From Antarcticibacterium sp. 1MA-6-2 (GTDB lineage: Bacteria > Bacteroidota > Bacteroidia > Flavobacteriales > Flavobacteriaceae): DNA of 64,000 nt. The stretch covers positions 3,720,001-3,784,000 of the forward strand of contig NZ_CP091036.1 in the NCBI RefSeq assembly GCF_021535135.1. The letters are read 5' to 3'. Shown one piece after another: positions 14,401 through 25,491 of this stretch (position 1 is its first letter; the number at the start of each line of letters is the position of its first letter). The notes below the pieces were generated by a model. It made no database searches. It was given only the letters and a program-made list of their open reading frames with translations, and was not told the origin of the DNA. A program made the position numbers and the translations under genes.

Positions 14401-15493
14401 TAGAACCTATTATGTTCTTATTTAAAGATTGGTAACCTATATATCCAAAATTATTTGTTTTATCAGGTATTAGTAAAGCTCCTTTTTGATAGATCCCCAA
14501 CCAAAGATTATTTGCTTCATCCTGTATAACCGAGTGGATTTTTGTTTTAGTAAAGTCAAAATTAGCAATGCTAAAATCGTTTAAACTCATTTTATTCTTA
14601 ACGGGATCATAGATCTTTAAACCCATCCCATCGGTACCCACCAATATTTCATTATTATCAGTGACGAAAAGTGATTTTACCGGGAGGTTTTCAGAGTCTT
14701 CTATGATAATAAATTTTTGCTTCCCCCGGTCGTATTTAAATAAACCTTTGGTTAAACTCCCAACATAGAGATCGCCTTTTTCATCTTCAGCAATACTCGA
14801 GATGTTTGTCTCGTACTCGTTCTCATGGAAATATTCGTGAATTTTATTGTTTTTCGTGATCTTAAATAGTCCTCTATCCTGGCTAAGTGCCCAGAGGTTT
14901 TCATGGGAATCTTCAAATATACCTGTCAAATAAGAGCTGGGGACCATTTTTGGGAATTTGCGGGCCACAAGTTTCCCATTGCTCTCCAATAATTTAAATA
15001 TTCCCTGACCGGATGAGCTAATTAATATTTCCCCATTTTTCCTCTCGGTCATAGAAGTGACGTGAGCAGGATAGGGGGTGTTGTCCTCTGTTAATAAAGA
15101 GATCTCGTGGAATTGTTCAGTAGCATGGTCAAAATATTGCAAGCCGTTAAAAAAACCAAAATAGAGCCCTCCTTTACTATCCTGAAAAACAGACTTTACA
15201 TAATTATTTAAAATGGAAGTAGAATCCTTATTTTTCTGCTTGAAAATAGTAAATTTTGCTCCGTCATATCTATCCAAACCATCTTCAGTTGCAATCCAGA
15301 TATATCCCTTGTCATCCTGGTAGATTTGATTTATTAAACTACTGGAAAGTTCTCCATCTGTAGAAAAAAGATTTCCTACCTGGCAATAGGTAGCAATTGG
15401 TATGAGACAAATAAAAGCAGATAATAGGGTGGACCTTTTTAAATGAGTTATTTTAATGATAATTTCTTTCATATAGAAGGTATAAATTACCAT
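11412..15493 (-). CDS. Hybrid two-component system regulator (HTCS) of the adjacent glycan locus (frameshifted)
   Basis: One-protein sensor and transcription factor typical of Bacteroidota glycan loci. From the N-terminus: a hydrophobic segment (SAFICLIPIATYC), about 600 residues of repeated YQDDKGYIWIATEDGL-type propeller blades forming the periplasmic sensor, a Y_Y_Y domain (YTYSLNSENWIKL, GTYEFKVRAKD), and a membrane helix (IMYLVLFVIIAIVIIQQIL). These are followed by HisKA (FLTNISHDLKTP), HATPase (DNGIGIKESELGNIF, GTGIGLHL), a receiver domain (ILIVDDDSD, LIISDVVMPEMDG, LLTGKTD) and an AraC-type DNA-binding domain (GFSSTSKFSTKFKDLYGMPP). The reading frame breaks near 13425-13432 in a seven-A run, leaving two open frames of 686 and 670 residues. 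An alternative start is Met at 15472. It probably senses xylo- or arabino-oligosaccharides and activates the enzymes at 1-11249. Confidence 0.9.
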
Positions 15494-15537
15494 TTTTTCT
15501 CATTATTTTTTGATAAAAGTGTCTTTAAATTCTCCTC

Positions 15538-16227
15538 TTATAGTTTAAAAGAAAAACCTTCTTCTACCTTTTCTTTATATTTCGTAGCATCAAACTTGTA
15601 AAGAAAAGAACCCTTTCTCGAAGAATTCATGTCTTTTTCTTTCAGTTTTATTAAAATATCCAGGGCTTTTGTTTTATTTATAAAATTTCGTTTATCCAGT
15701 TCTTCTCCTAAAATTGATTCGTACAATTTTTGAAGTTGTCGCATAGTAAATTTTTCAGGCAACAGTTCAAAACCTATTGGCTTTTTGGAGGTTTTATAGC
15801 GCAATCGCGCAATAGCTTTGCTAATCATTTGGGAATGATCAAATATTAATTCTGGAAGCTCAGTAACGCTAAACCATTTGGCCGAGTGTTTGTCAATTAA
15901 GGTTTTATCGTGTTTTTTAATATTAATAAGAGCAAAATATGCAACCGAGATAGTTCTTTCCGCCGGATCCCTGTCAATTTCACTAAAGGCGTATAGCTGT
16001 TCCATGTAGATTTGTTCAAAGCCCGTCAATTGAAAGAGAATTCTATTGGCTGCCATATTAAGATCTTCATTATTTTTTAAAAAACCTCCCATTAATGACC
16101 ATTTCCCTTTTTCAGGTTCAAAATTTCTTTTGATAAGAAGGATTTTAAGATCTTCCTCATCAAAACCGAAAATAATACAATCTACTGCCAGTAGAACTTT
16201 GTCTTCTGATTGATATTTATAAATCAT
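15538..16227 (-). CDS. araR: AraR-type (NrtR family) regulator of L-arabinose utilisation
   Basis: 229-residue protein with an N-terminal Nudix fold and a C-terminal winged helix (FTMRQLQKLYESILGEELDKRNF), the architecture of Bacteroidota AraR, a repressor relieved by L-arabinose. The Nudix box starts normally (Gly48, Glu54, Arg62), but the usual REUxEE glutamates are replaced (R62-I-L-F-Q-L), so catalysis is probably lost, as expected for a sensor. The gene is transcribed divergently from the arabinose operon starting at 16406 and sits 44 bp upstream of the regulator gene on the same strand. Regulation of the divergent operon is inferred from family knowledge plus position. Confidence 0.82.
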   Translation of the reverse strand: MIYKYQSEDKVLLAVDCIIFGFDEEDLKILLIKRNFEPEKGKWSLMGGFLKNNEDLNMAANRILFQLTGFEQIYMEQLYAFSEIDRDPAERTISVAYFALINIKKHDKTLIDKHSAKWFSVTELPELIFDHSQMISKAIARLRYKTSKKPIGFELLPEKFTMRQLQKLYESILGEELDKRNFINKTKALDILIKLKEKDMNSSRKGSFLYKFDATKYKEKVEEGFSFKL

Positions 16228-16310
16228 GCTGCATTTTATTAAAATTTAGAAGTAAGTGCACTGCTAATATTGGGGATAAATTAAAAAATTTAAAAATATG
16301 TTAATTAAAA

Positions 16311-16342
16311 TTGTTTTACACATCTAAATTTAATTATATTTG
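16311..16342 (+). promoter_or_regulatory. Promoter of the arabinose operon
   Basis: A Bacteroidota-type promoter: TTG at 16311-16313 as the -33 element, 21 nt, then TATATTTG at 16335-16342 matching the -7 consensus TAnnTTTG. It lies about 60 bp before ATG 16406 in the divergent araR-GH51 gap. TGT/ACA-flanked AT-rich stretches around 16299-16324 and 16347-16359 could be AraR operator sites, but no clean palindrome was identified. Confidence 0.6.
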
Positions 16343-16405
16343 GAAATGTACAATTAACACTTAAGGTCTGTAAATATATTTAATTTTAATCTTAACAATA
16401 AGGAT

Positions 16406-17945
16406 ATGAAGGTAAAAATTTTATTAGTTCTAATGCTTGGATGTATTTTTAGCATTAATGCTCAGGATACTAAAATAGTTTTTAAGCCTTCTGAAAGTGC
16501 TCCAAAAATTAGTAAACATATTTACGGCCACTTCGCTGAACATCTTGGAAGATCTATTTATGATGGTTTTTATGTGGGAGATACGAGTGCGATCCCTAAT
16601 AAAGATGGCGTTAGGACAGATATCATAGAAGCTTTAAAGGCGATAAAAATACCTAATCTAAGATGGCCCGGAGGATGCTTCGCCGATACTTATCAATGGA
16701 AAGACGGGATAGGACCACCGGAGGAAAGACCTACAATGGTAAATGCCTGGTGGGGTGGGGTGACAGAGGATAATAGCTTTGGAACCCACAATTTCTTAAA
16801 TCTATGTGAAGAATTGGGGGCTGAGCCTTTTATTTCTGCCAATGTAGGAAGTGGAACAGTAGAAGATTTTATGGATTGGTTACAATACACCAATCATTCC
16901 GAAGGAAGTCCAATGGCAAAATTGAGGAAAGAAAATGGCAGAGAAGAGCCGTGGGATGTGAAATTTTGGGGAATTGGAAACGAGATGTGGGGATGCGGAG
17001 GAAATATGACTGCGGAATATTATGCGAATATTTATAAGCAGTATGCCACTTTCATGACCAGCTGGGAAAATGAGAACAATCTTTATAGGATTGCTGCAGG
17101 AGCATCAGGTGGTGATTACCATTGGACCGAAGTTTTAATGCGGGAGGTTCCAAAGTCTTTAATAGAAGCAGTGGGATTACATCATTATGCGGTGATTGAC
17201 TGGGAAAACAAAGGATCTGCCACAGGATATGATGAGGAGATTTACTTCAGAAGTATGGAAGAAGCTCTAAAAATGGAAGAGTTTGTGGAAAAGCATTCCG
17301 AAGTAATGGATAAATATGATCCCGATAATACAATAGATCTTGTGGTAGATGAGTGGGGAGGTTGGTACAACGTTGAAGAAGGAACCAATCCCGGATTTCT
17401 TTATCAGCAAAATACGATGAGAGATGCTATGATTGCGGGTGCCACTTTAAACATCTTTAATAATTATAGTGAAAGGGTGAAAATGGCCAATATTGCACAA
17501 ACGGTAAATGTTTTACAGGCTGTTGTGCTCACAGACGGAGAGAAAATGCTCCTCACGCCTACCTATCATGTCTTTAAGATGTACACAGTACATCACGATG
17601 CACAGTTATTGCTTAGTTGATTTTGATTCGCCAATGTACACTTTTAAAGGTGAATCAATACCCGCGATCTCTGTTTCAGCTTCTAAAAATGAGGCAGGAA
17701 AAACCAATATTAGTTTGGTGAACATTGATGCTAAAAAGGAACATAAACTTGAGATCGATCTGGAAGGGCTGAATGTAAAAGATATTGCAGGACAAATCCT
17801 GAGATCAGGAAAAATTCAGGACCACAATACTTTTGATAATCCCGATAAAATCAACATCAGCGAATTTAAAGATTTTAAGCTAAGAAAAGGAAAGCTGGAA
17901 ATAAGCCTGCCACCGTTTTCTGTAGTGGTGTTATCCTCTAAATAA
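16406..17945 (+). CDS. abfA: GH51 alpha-N-arabinofuranosidase (frameshifted)
   Basis: Releases terminal L-arabinofuranose from arabinan/arabinoxylan oligomers. A signal peptide ends near IFSINAQ. Motifs: [20 protein letters not shown] at the N-terminus, [21 protein letters not shown], acid/base Glu in [13 protein letters not shown], nucleophile Glu in [11 protein letters not shown]. The C-terminal beta-sandwich continues in another frame ([20 protein letters not shown] to [12 protein letters not shown]). The shift at GCTTAGT 17611-17617 sits where L-L-P-V-D would read GCCGGT. The restored length is about 513 residues, normal for GH51. It is the first gene of the AraR-associated operon and ends 6 bp before the GH127 gene. 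Confidence 0.93.
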
Positions 17946-17951
17946 TTCTCT

Positions 17952-20342
17952 ATGAAATTATTCTTTGCTGATATTCGGACAAATCTTCTAAGTCTAATTG
18001 TTTTTCTTGCTACTTCAGTTATGCTGGGGCAGCAGTCGAAATTGGAAACTTTTAAGCTTGAGGATGTCAGCCTGGAAGATGGGCCTTTTCGCAATGCGAT
18101 GTTGGTGGATCTAAATTATATTCTGGAATTAAACCCTGATAAACTTTTAGCCCCTTTTTTACGTGAAGCCGGATTAAAACCAAAAGCAGAAAATTATACC
18201 AACTGGGAAAACTCAGGATTAGATGGGCACATTGGCGGTCATTATTTAACAGCCCTTGCCCAAATGCAGGCTTCTGCGGGTAGTAAAAAGGCTGATTCCC
18301 TGCTTACCTATAGTTTAGGGGAATTAAAAAGAGTGCAGGAGGCCAATGGGAACGGTTATATTGGAGGCGTTCCCGGTAGTAAAAAACTATGGGATGAAAT
18401 TGAGAACGGAACTATTGATGCAGCCAGTTTTAGCCTGAATGGGAAATGGGTTCCCCTATACAATATTCATAAGACCTACGCGGGACTAAGGGATGTTTAT
18501 CAAATTACCGGGAATTCCAGTGCCAAAAAAATGCTGATAAAGTTTTCTGACTGGATGCTTGGAGTTACCAAACATCTTTCTGAGGAACAAATGCAAAAAA
18601 TATTGGTTTCGGAACATGGAGGCTTAAATGAAATTTTTGCCGATGTAGCAAAAATTACTAGCGAGAACAAATACCTGGAGCTGGCATATAAGTTTTCCCA
18701 TCAAAAATTACTGAATCCATTAGCTTCCAACAGTGATATCCTTAATGGAATGCATGCCAATACCCAAATCCCAAAAGTGATTGGCTTCGAAACTATTGCT
18801 GAATTAGATAACAATAAAGATTATCACGATGCAGCAACTTATTTTTGGGATAATGTTGTCAATAAACGTTCAGTTGCCATAGGGGGAAACAGTGTAAGAG
18901 AGCATTTTCATCCCGAAAACGATTTCTCTGAAATGATTTCCAGCGTACAGGGTCCTGAAACCTGCAACACCTACAATATGCTGAAGCTGAGCGAAAAATT
19001 GTTCCTCTCAAATGCCGATGAAAAATATATAGATTATTATGAAGGGGCTTTATACAATCACATCCTTTCTTCGCAACATCCGGAAAAGGGAGGTTTTGTT
19101 TATTTTACCCCAATGCAACCGGGTCATTACCGGGTTTATTCCCAGCCACAAACTAGCTTTTGGTGCTGTGTGGGATCGGGTATAGAAAATCATGGGAAAT
19201 ACAATGAATTCATTTATACGCACTCAAAAAATGAGTTGTATGTAAATCTATTTATCCCCTCAACTTTAACCTGGGAGGAAATGGGGATTAAACTTTATCA
19301 AATAACCAATTTTCCCAAAGAAGAAGCAACGAGTTTTAAAATAGAAACCCAAAAGCCTCAAAATTTCACGCTAAAGATCAGGTATCCTTCCTGGGTAGAA
19401 AAAGGTGAGTTCAAAATTTTTATTAATGATGAGCTTTTTCCGGTAAATCAGGAACCAGGCTCTTACGTAAGTATTGAACGTAACTGGAAAAACGGAGACA
19501 GGATAAAGGCAGAATTGCCAATGCAGATTACTGCAGAAAAATTACCCGACGGATCGAATTATGCTGCATTAAAATACGGTCCTGTTGTATTGGGAACAAA
19601 AACCGGAAATGAGGATCAAAAAGGAGTTTTTGCTGATGACAGTCGCGGCGGACATATTGCAGAAGGCCCACAGATTCCAATTTCAGCCATGCTTATTTTT
19701 TTAACTAATGATCTGGAAGATCTGGTGAAAAAGGTAAAAAAGAAAAATGCTGAAGACCTTAGTTTTTCAGTAAATGAAGTTATTTATCCTGAAAAATTTA
19801 AGGAACTGGAGTTTATTCCTTTTTATAATATTCACGAGTCACGGTATGCCATTTATCTACCCTTGGAAACCAGTAAAAGCTATAAGGAAAAGCAGGAAGA
19901 ATTAAAAAAACTGGAAATTGCTGAACGAAAACTGCAATCCCGTACTATAGACAGGGTAGTTCCCGGAGAGCAACAACCAGAATCTGATCATTTTATTAAG
20001 AGTAAGAATTCTAATACGGGCGTTCATCAAAATCGTCATTGGCGGGATGCAACAGGCTGGTTTAGCTACGAGTTGAAAAACAGGGATCATAATGCTGAAA
20101 AGCTTCAAATCACCTACTACGGAAAAGATTCAGGTCGTCAATTTTCCATTTATATTAATGAGAAGATCCTGGCAGAGGAAAATTTTCAGGGAGAAGAAGG
20201 AGACCTATTTTTTTCAAAGGAATATAAATTACCAGAAGATTTGGATCATAAGGATAGGGAGAAGATTATCATACGCTTTGAGGCTAATCCCGGCTCCAGA
20301 ACTGCAGGTATTTATGATGTAAGACTATTGAAAAAACAGTAA
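17952..20342 (+). CDS. GH127 (DUF1680) beta-L-arabinofuranosidase
   Basis: Intact 796-residue secreted hydrolase; the signal ends near SVMLGQQ. GH127 enzymes use a zinc-bound cysteine nucleophile. The expected ligands are visible: Glu and Cys in GPETCNTYNML and the Cys pair in SFWCCVGSGIENH. The (alpha/alpha)6 catalytic domain is followed by beta-sandwiches (LKIRYPSWVEKGEF, YAALKYGPVVLG) and a C-terminal segment after residue 650 (DHFIKSKNSNTGVHQNRHWR). The protein could alternatively be an alpha-acting DUF1680 member, since substrate preference varies in the family. Tight spacing on both sides places it in the arabinose operon. Confidence 0.9.
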   Translation: MKLFFADIRTNLLSLIVFLATSVMLGQQSKLETFKLEDVSLEDGPFRNAMLVDLNYILELNPDKLLAPFLREAGLKPKAENYTNWENSGLDGHIGGHYLTALAQMQASAGSKKADSLLTYSLGELKRVQEANGNGYIGGVPGSKKLWDEIENGTIDAASFSLNGKWVPLYNIHKTYAGLRDVYQITGNSSAKKMLIKFSDWMLGVTKHLSEEQMQKILVSEHGGLNEIFADVAKITSENKYLELAYKFSHQKLLNPLASNSDILNGMHANTQIPKVIGFETIAELDNNKDYHDAATYFWDNVVNKRSVAIGGNSVREHFHPENDFSEMISSVQGPETCNTYNMLKLSEKLFLSNADEKYIDYYEGALYNHILSSQHPEKGGFVYFTPMQPGHYRVYSQPQTSFWCCVGSGIENHGKYNEFIYTHSKNELYVNLFIPSTLTWEEMGIKLYQITNFPKEEATSFKIETQKPQNFTLKIRYPSWVEKGEFKIFINDELFPVNQEPGSYVSIERNWKNGDRIKAELPMQITAEKLPDGSNYAALKYGPVVLGTKTGNEDQKGVFADDSRGGHIAEGPQIPISAMLIFLTNDLEDLVKKVKKKNAEDLSFSVNEVIYPEKFKELEFIPFYNIHESRYAIYLPLETSKSYKEKQEELKKLEIAERKLQSRTIDRVVPGEQQPESDHFIKSKNSNTGVHQNRHWRDATGWFSYELKNRDHNAEKLQITYYGKDSGRQFSIYINEKILAEENFQGEEGDLFFSKEYKLPEDLDHKDREKIIIRFEANPGSRTAGIYDVRLLKKQ

Positions 20343-20364
20343 AATTTCAGAATTTAAAATTAGA

Positions 20365-22063
20365 ATGGAAAAATATGTAATAGGAGTAGATTATGGAACA
20401 GACTCAGTACGATCTGTATTAATAGACTCTTCCAGTGGTAAAGAGCTGGCCACCGCCGTTCACCTTTATAAACGATGGCAGGAACAAAAATTTTGTGATC
20501 CGGGATCAAACAGGTTCAGGCAACATCCTCTGGATCATATAGAAGGTTTGGAATCAACTATAAGAAAGGTAGTGGAAAAAAGCGGAATTGATGCCCGGAA
20601 AGTATCTGGAATATGTATAGATACCACTGGTTCTTCTCCCATTGCGGTAACTAAAGATGGAACTCCTTTAGCCTTTGTTGAAGGTTTTGAAGAAAACCCA
20701 AACGCGATGATGGTGCTTTGGAAGGACCATACATCTATTGAGGAGGCCAATGAGATTAATGAATTGGCAGCAAACTGGGGTGGGGAAGATTTCACAAAGT
20801 ATGAGGGTGGTATTTATTCTTCGGAATGGTTTTGGGCAAAGATCCTCCACATCATTAGAGAAGATGAGAAGGTAAAACACGCTGCCTATTCCTGGATGGA
20901 GCATTGTGATTTGATGACTTTTATACTTTCAGATAATCAGGATTTGGGAAGCTTTAAACGCAGCCGTTGTGCAGCTTAATCACAAAGCAATGTGGCATAA
21001 GGACTGGAATGGGTTACCACCTAAAGAATTCCTTGAAAAACTGGATCCATACCTGGGAGATCTTCGGGATCAACTATATGAGGAAACCTATACTTCCAAT
21101 GAAGTTGCGGGTAATCTTAATGAGGAGTGGGCTAAAAAACTGGGCTTAAGCACAAATACTGTCATAGCAGTGGGAACTTTTGACGCTCACGCCGGGGCAG
21201 TAGGTGCTAAAATTGATGAGCACGCATTGGTACGGGTAATGGGGACTTCTACCTGTGATATTATTGTATCTTCAAAAGATAACCTTGGAGTTAAAACCGT
21301 AAAAGGAATTTGTGGACAGGTAGATGGCTCTGTAATCCCGGGAATGATTGGTCTGGAAGCAGGTCAGTCTGCGTTTGGAGATGTGCTTGCATGGTTCAGG
21401 AATGTACTTTCATGGCCCATAGACAAGCTGGTTTTAGAGTCCGGTATTTTATCTGAAGATCAAAAAGTAAAGCTGAAACAGGAAATAGATGATAACTTCA
21501 TCAAAAAACTTTCAGAAGAAGCAGAAAAAATTGAGTTGTCTGAAAGTATTCCGGTTGCGTTGGACTGGATCAACGGCCGTAGAACACCAGATGCCAATCA
21601 GGAATTAAAAGCTGCAATAAGCAATCTTTCTTTAGGATCCAATGCACCGCACATTTTTAAGGCACTTATTAACGCCATATGTTTTGGTTCAAAAATGATC
21701 GTGGACCGCTTTGAAGAGGAAGGAGTGCGAATTGATACTGTTATTGGAATTGGAGGGGTGGCAAGAAAATCACCTTATATTATGCAAACCCTCGCCAATG
21801 TTCTTAATAAGCCTATTAAAATTGCCGAGTCTGATGAAGCTCCGGCTTTGGGTGCGGCCATTTATGCTGCTGTGGCTGCAAATTTGTACCCCAATGTAGT
21901 AGAGGCAGCGAAGGTACTGGGAAGTAACTTTGAAGCAGAATATCATCCCCAGGTAGATAAACTACAGGATTTGGAGCAACATCTTAAATCATACCAGAAT
22001 TTGAGTTCTTTTATGGAAGAGACTATTAACCAAAATAAACAAAGGCATGCCGTCAAAATTTAA
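20365..22063 (+). CDS. araB: L-ribulokinase (frameshifted)
   Basis: FGGY-family kinase that phosphorylates L-ribulose. N-terminal phosphate-binding motif VIGVDYGTDSVRSVLID, then GICIDTTGSSPIAV, CAAGHKAMWH (in the broken stretch), GTFDAHAGAVGAKI, MGTSTCDI, GIGGVARKSPYIMQ and ALGAAIYAAVA. The two frames meet at GCTTAAT 20974-20980, where Ala-Ala-Gly-His would read GCCGGT. The restored protein is about 566 residues, normal for AraB. It overlaps the araD start by 17 bp, suggesting translational coupling. Confidence 0.95.
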
Positions 22064-22751
22064 AGAACTAAAGCAGGAATGCTACGAAGCTAACATGCAG
22101 TTGAATGCTCTAAACCTGGTAATATATACATTCGGAAACGTTAGTGCTGTAGATCGTGATAGAAATGTATTTGCAATAAAACCCAGCGGAGTACCTTACG
22201 AGGATCTAAAACCTGAAAATATAGTCATTCTGGACTTTGACAATAATATAATTGAAGGTGAAATGCGCCCCTCATCAGATACTAAAACACACTCTTTTCT
22301 TTATAAGAATTGGAAAGATATTGGAGGTGTTGCTCATACACACGCCACTTACTCGGTAGCCTGGGCTCAGGCACAAAAAGACATTCCAATTTTTGGCACC
22401 ACCCATGCCGATCATCTTACAAAGGATATTCCCTGTGCTGCTCCAATGAGCGATGATCTAATTGAAGGAAATTATGAACATAACACCGGGATCCAGATTT
22501 TGGACTGTTTTAAAGAAAAAGAACTTTCTTATAAAGAAGTGGAAATGGTTCTTATTGGGAATCACGGTCCCTTTACCTGGGGGAAAAATGCCGCTAAAGC
22601 AGTTTATAATTCAAAAGTGCTGGAAGAAGTGGCACGTATGGCATTTTTAACCCTGCAAATAAATCCTGAAGCACCCAGGTTAAAAGATTCCCTTATTAAA
22701 AAACACTATGAGCGTAAACATGGCAAAAACGCTTATTACGGCCAAAAATAA
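22047..22751 (+). CDS. araD: L-ribulose-5-phosphate 4-epimerase
   Basis: Intact 234-residue class II aldolase-fold enzyme that converts L-ribulose-5-phosphate to D-xylulose-5-phosphate. Motifs: TFGNVSAVDRD and KPSGVPYEDLKPENIV (phosphate site), the zinc histidines in GGVAHTHATYSVAWAQA and GTTHADH, and NHGPFTWGKNAAKAVYN. The ATG lies within the last codons of araB. The order B-D-A matches a complete arabinose isomerase pathway with the next gene. Confidence 0.96.
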   Translation: MPSKFKELKQECYEANMQLNALNLVIYTFGNVSAVDRDRNVFAIKPSGVPYEDLKPENIVILDFDNNIIEGEMRPSSDTKTHSFLYKNWKDIGGVAHTHATYSVAWAQAQKDIPIFGTTHADHLTKDIPCAAPMSDDLIEGNYEHNTGIQILDCFKEKELSYKEVEMVLIGNHGPFTWGKNAAKAVYNSKVLEEVARMAFLTLQINPEAPRLKDSLIKKHYERKHGKNAYYGQK

Positions 22752-22778
22752 AATAATACTAATTCCAATCAAATCTTA

Positions 22779-24288
22779 ATGATTAAAATAGAAGAAAAGG
22801 AAATCTGGTTTGTTACCGGAAGTCAACACCTTTACGGAGAAGAAACCCTAAAACAGGTAGCAAAAAATTCTGAAGCTATAGTTAATGGTTTGAATGTTTC
22901 TAAGGATATTCCTGTAAGAATCGTACATAAAGATACGGTCAAAACCCCAGATGAAATTGCACACCTGTTTCAACTCGCCAACGCTGAGAAAAAATGTATA
23001 GGTATTATTGCCTGGATGCATACCTTTTCTCCTGCTAAAATGTGGATAAGAGGCTTAAATATTCTCGATAAACCTATATGTCACTTGCATACTCAATTTA
23101 ATGCTGAAATTCCCTGGGAAAGTATTGATATGGATTTTATGAACCTTAACCAGTCAGCCCATGGCGACAGGGAATTTGGTTTTATAATGACCCGTATGCG
23201 TAAGAAAAGAAAAGTAGTAGTAGGACATTGGGAATCAAACCGGGTTCAGAAAAAGCTGGGTATATGGTCACGCGTCGTGTTAGGTTGGGATGAACTTCAA
23301 CATTTAAAGGTGGCCCGTATTGGAGACAACATGCGGGAAGTGGCTGTAACCGAGGGAGACAAAGTAGGTGCGCAAATGCGTTTTGGGATGTCCGTTAACG
23401 GTTATGACTCTTCCGATGTTGTAAAACATATTAAGGCCGTTAAAGAAGAAGATGTAAACAAGCTTCTTGCTGAATATGAATCTTCCTATGCTCTCTCTAA
23501 TGTGCTTAAAGAAGGTGGGGAGCAAAGAAGTTCTTTAGTTGATGCAGCCAGAATAGAAATAGGTTTAAGAGCCTTTCTGGAAGAAGGTGGATTTAAAGCT
23601 TTTACTGATACGTTTGAAAACCTTGGAGAATTAAAGCAGTTGCCGGGAATAGCTGTTCAAAGACTAATGGCCGATGGTTATGGTTTTGGGGCTGAAGGAG
23701 ACTGGAAAACGGCAGCTCTATTACGTGCAATGAAAGTAATGGCTACAGGATTAGAAGGTGGGACTTCATTTATGGAAGATTATACTTATCATTTTACTCC
23801 TCAAAAATCCTATGTTTTAGGTTCCCACATGCTGGAGATTTGTCCTTCAATAGCCGATGCTAAACCTTCCTGTGAAATTCATCCTTTAGGAATTGGAGGA
23901 AAACAGGATCCGGTAAGGTTAGTTTTTAACTCTCCTGAAGGTGCAGCTTTAAATGCATCACTGGTAGATATTGGAAACCTAGTTCAGGCTTATTGTAAAT
24001 GAAGTGGAAGCTGTTAAACCTGAAGGGGAATTACCTAACTTACCTGTAGCACGTGTCCTTTGGGATCCTAAACCCGATCTTGATACTGCTGCTACAGCCT
24101 GGATCCTATCGGGAGGTGCACATCATACAGTTTATACCCAGGCTTTAACTACAGAGTTTCTTGAAGATTTTGCTGATATTGCCGGAATAGAACTTTTAGT
24201 AATTGATCAAAAAACCAGTATTAGAGATTATAAGGATAGAATTAATGCCAATGAAGCTTACTTTCATTTGTTTCAACACAGGATGTAA
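22779..24288 (+). CDS. araA: L-arabinose isomerase (frameshifted near the C-terminus)
   Basis: Manganese-dependent isomerase, L-arabinose to L-ribulose. The N-terminus [15 protein letters not shown] is diagnostic, followed by [45 protein letters not shown] and [19 protein letters not shown]. The first frame stops at 24002 (NLVQAYCK), but the other frame gives [14 protein letters not shown], then [21 protein letters not shown] and [12 protein letters not shown], the normal AraA ending. The shift is ACCTAGT 23977-23983, where G-N-R-F reads AACCGGTTC (ACCGGT). The restored length is about 502 residues. Confidence 0.95.
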
Positions 24289-24306
24289 AACTAAATAACC
24301 ACAATT

Positions 24307-25487
24307 ATGAAAAAACTAAACAAACCACTTTCTTTTTTGATCATTCTGAGTCTGGCTTTAATGTCTGTACAGTGTAAAAACGAAAAAAAAGAAGTTAATG
24401 ATGATGTTACAAATATGGAAGATAGCAATGTAATTAAAAAGAGAGATTATGGGACAACCCCCAGTGGTGAAAAAGTAGATCACTATACCCTGTCCAATGA
24501 AAACGGTATGGAGGTTGAAATTATTACCTATGGAGGCCGTATTACATCCTTAAAAGCGCCTGATAAAAATGGTCAATTAGAGAATGTGGTTTTAGGTTTT
24601 GATTCTTTGAGTCAGTACACCTCAAATAATCCTTTTTTTGGAGCATTAATTGGTCGTTACGGAAATAGAATAGGAAAAGGAAAATTTACTTTGGATGGAG
24701 AAGAATATACCCTGCCCAAAAATGATGGTGAAAATCATCTTCATGGGGGGGATAAAGGATTTGATAAAGTGGTTTGGACAGCTGAAGAACCTGGAAAAGA
24801 TTCAAATTCACTTAAATTAACCTACATCAGTGAAGATATGGAACAAGGGTATCCCGGTAGGCTGGAAACTGTTGTTACCTACACCCTTAATGATGATAAT
24901 TCCCTGGATGTTCTTTATGAAGCGACAACAGATAAGAAAACCGTAGTCAATTTAACACAGCACGCTTATTTTAATTTATCGGCTAATTTTGATGAGCCAA
25001 TCCTTGATCATGTTGTGGAAATTAATGCCGACAGTATCGTGCTTAGATGGATGAAAAATTGATTCCTACCGGGGAGATAAAAGCAGTGGCAGGTACACCT
25101 TTTGATTTTACCGAGCCCAGAGTTGTAGGAGAAAAAATTGAAGAAGAAGATATTCAATTAAAAAGAGGTTTAGGTTATGATCATTGCTGGGTGCTAAACG
25201 AGCAGGATAATGGAGTAAGATTTGCCGCTTCTGCACATCATCCTGCCAGCGGTCGGTTTTTGGAAGTCTTTACAGATGAACCCGGTATTCAGTTCTACAC
25301 TGGGAATTTTCTGGATGGCACTTTGCCACAAGCTGGCGGAGAGGGAACTTATGATAGAAGGACAGGTTTCTGTCTCGAAACTCAACATTATCCCGATTCC
25401 CCAAATCAGGAAAATTTTCCTTCCGTAGTATTGGAACCGGGAGAAAAATATACTTCTAAAACTTCCTTTAAGTTTTCTGTAAAATAG
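24307..25487 (+). CDS. galM: Aldose 1-epimerase (mutarotase), lipoprotein (frameshifted)
   Basis: Interconverts sugar anomers, here probably of arabinose before uptake or isomerisation. The lipoprotein signal ends at LMSVQC, placing it in the periplasm. Motifs: GGRITSLKAPDKNG, FGALIGRYGNRIGKGKF, NHLHGGDKGFDKVVW, NLTQHAYFNLS (catalytic His), GYDHCWVLN and FCLETQHYPDSPN (catalytic Glu). The frame shifts at GCTTAGAT 25041-25048, where S-I-V-P-V-D-E-K would read GCCGGT. The restored length is about 393 residues. Confidence 0.92.
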
Positions 25488-25491
25488 GGCT

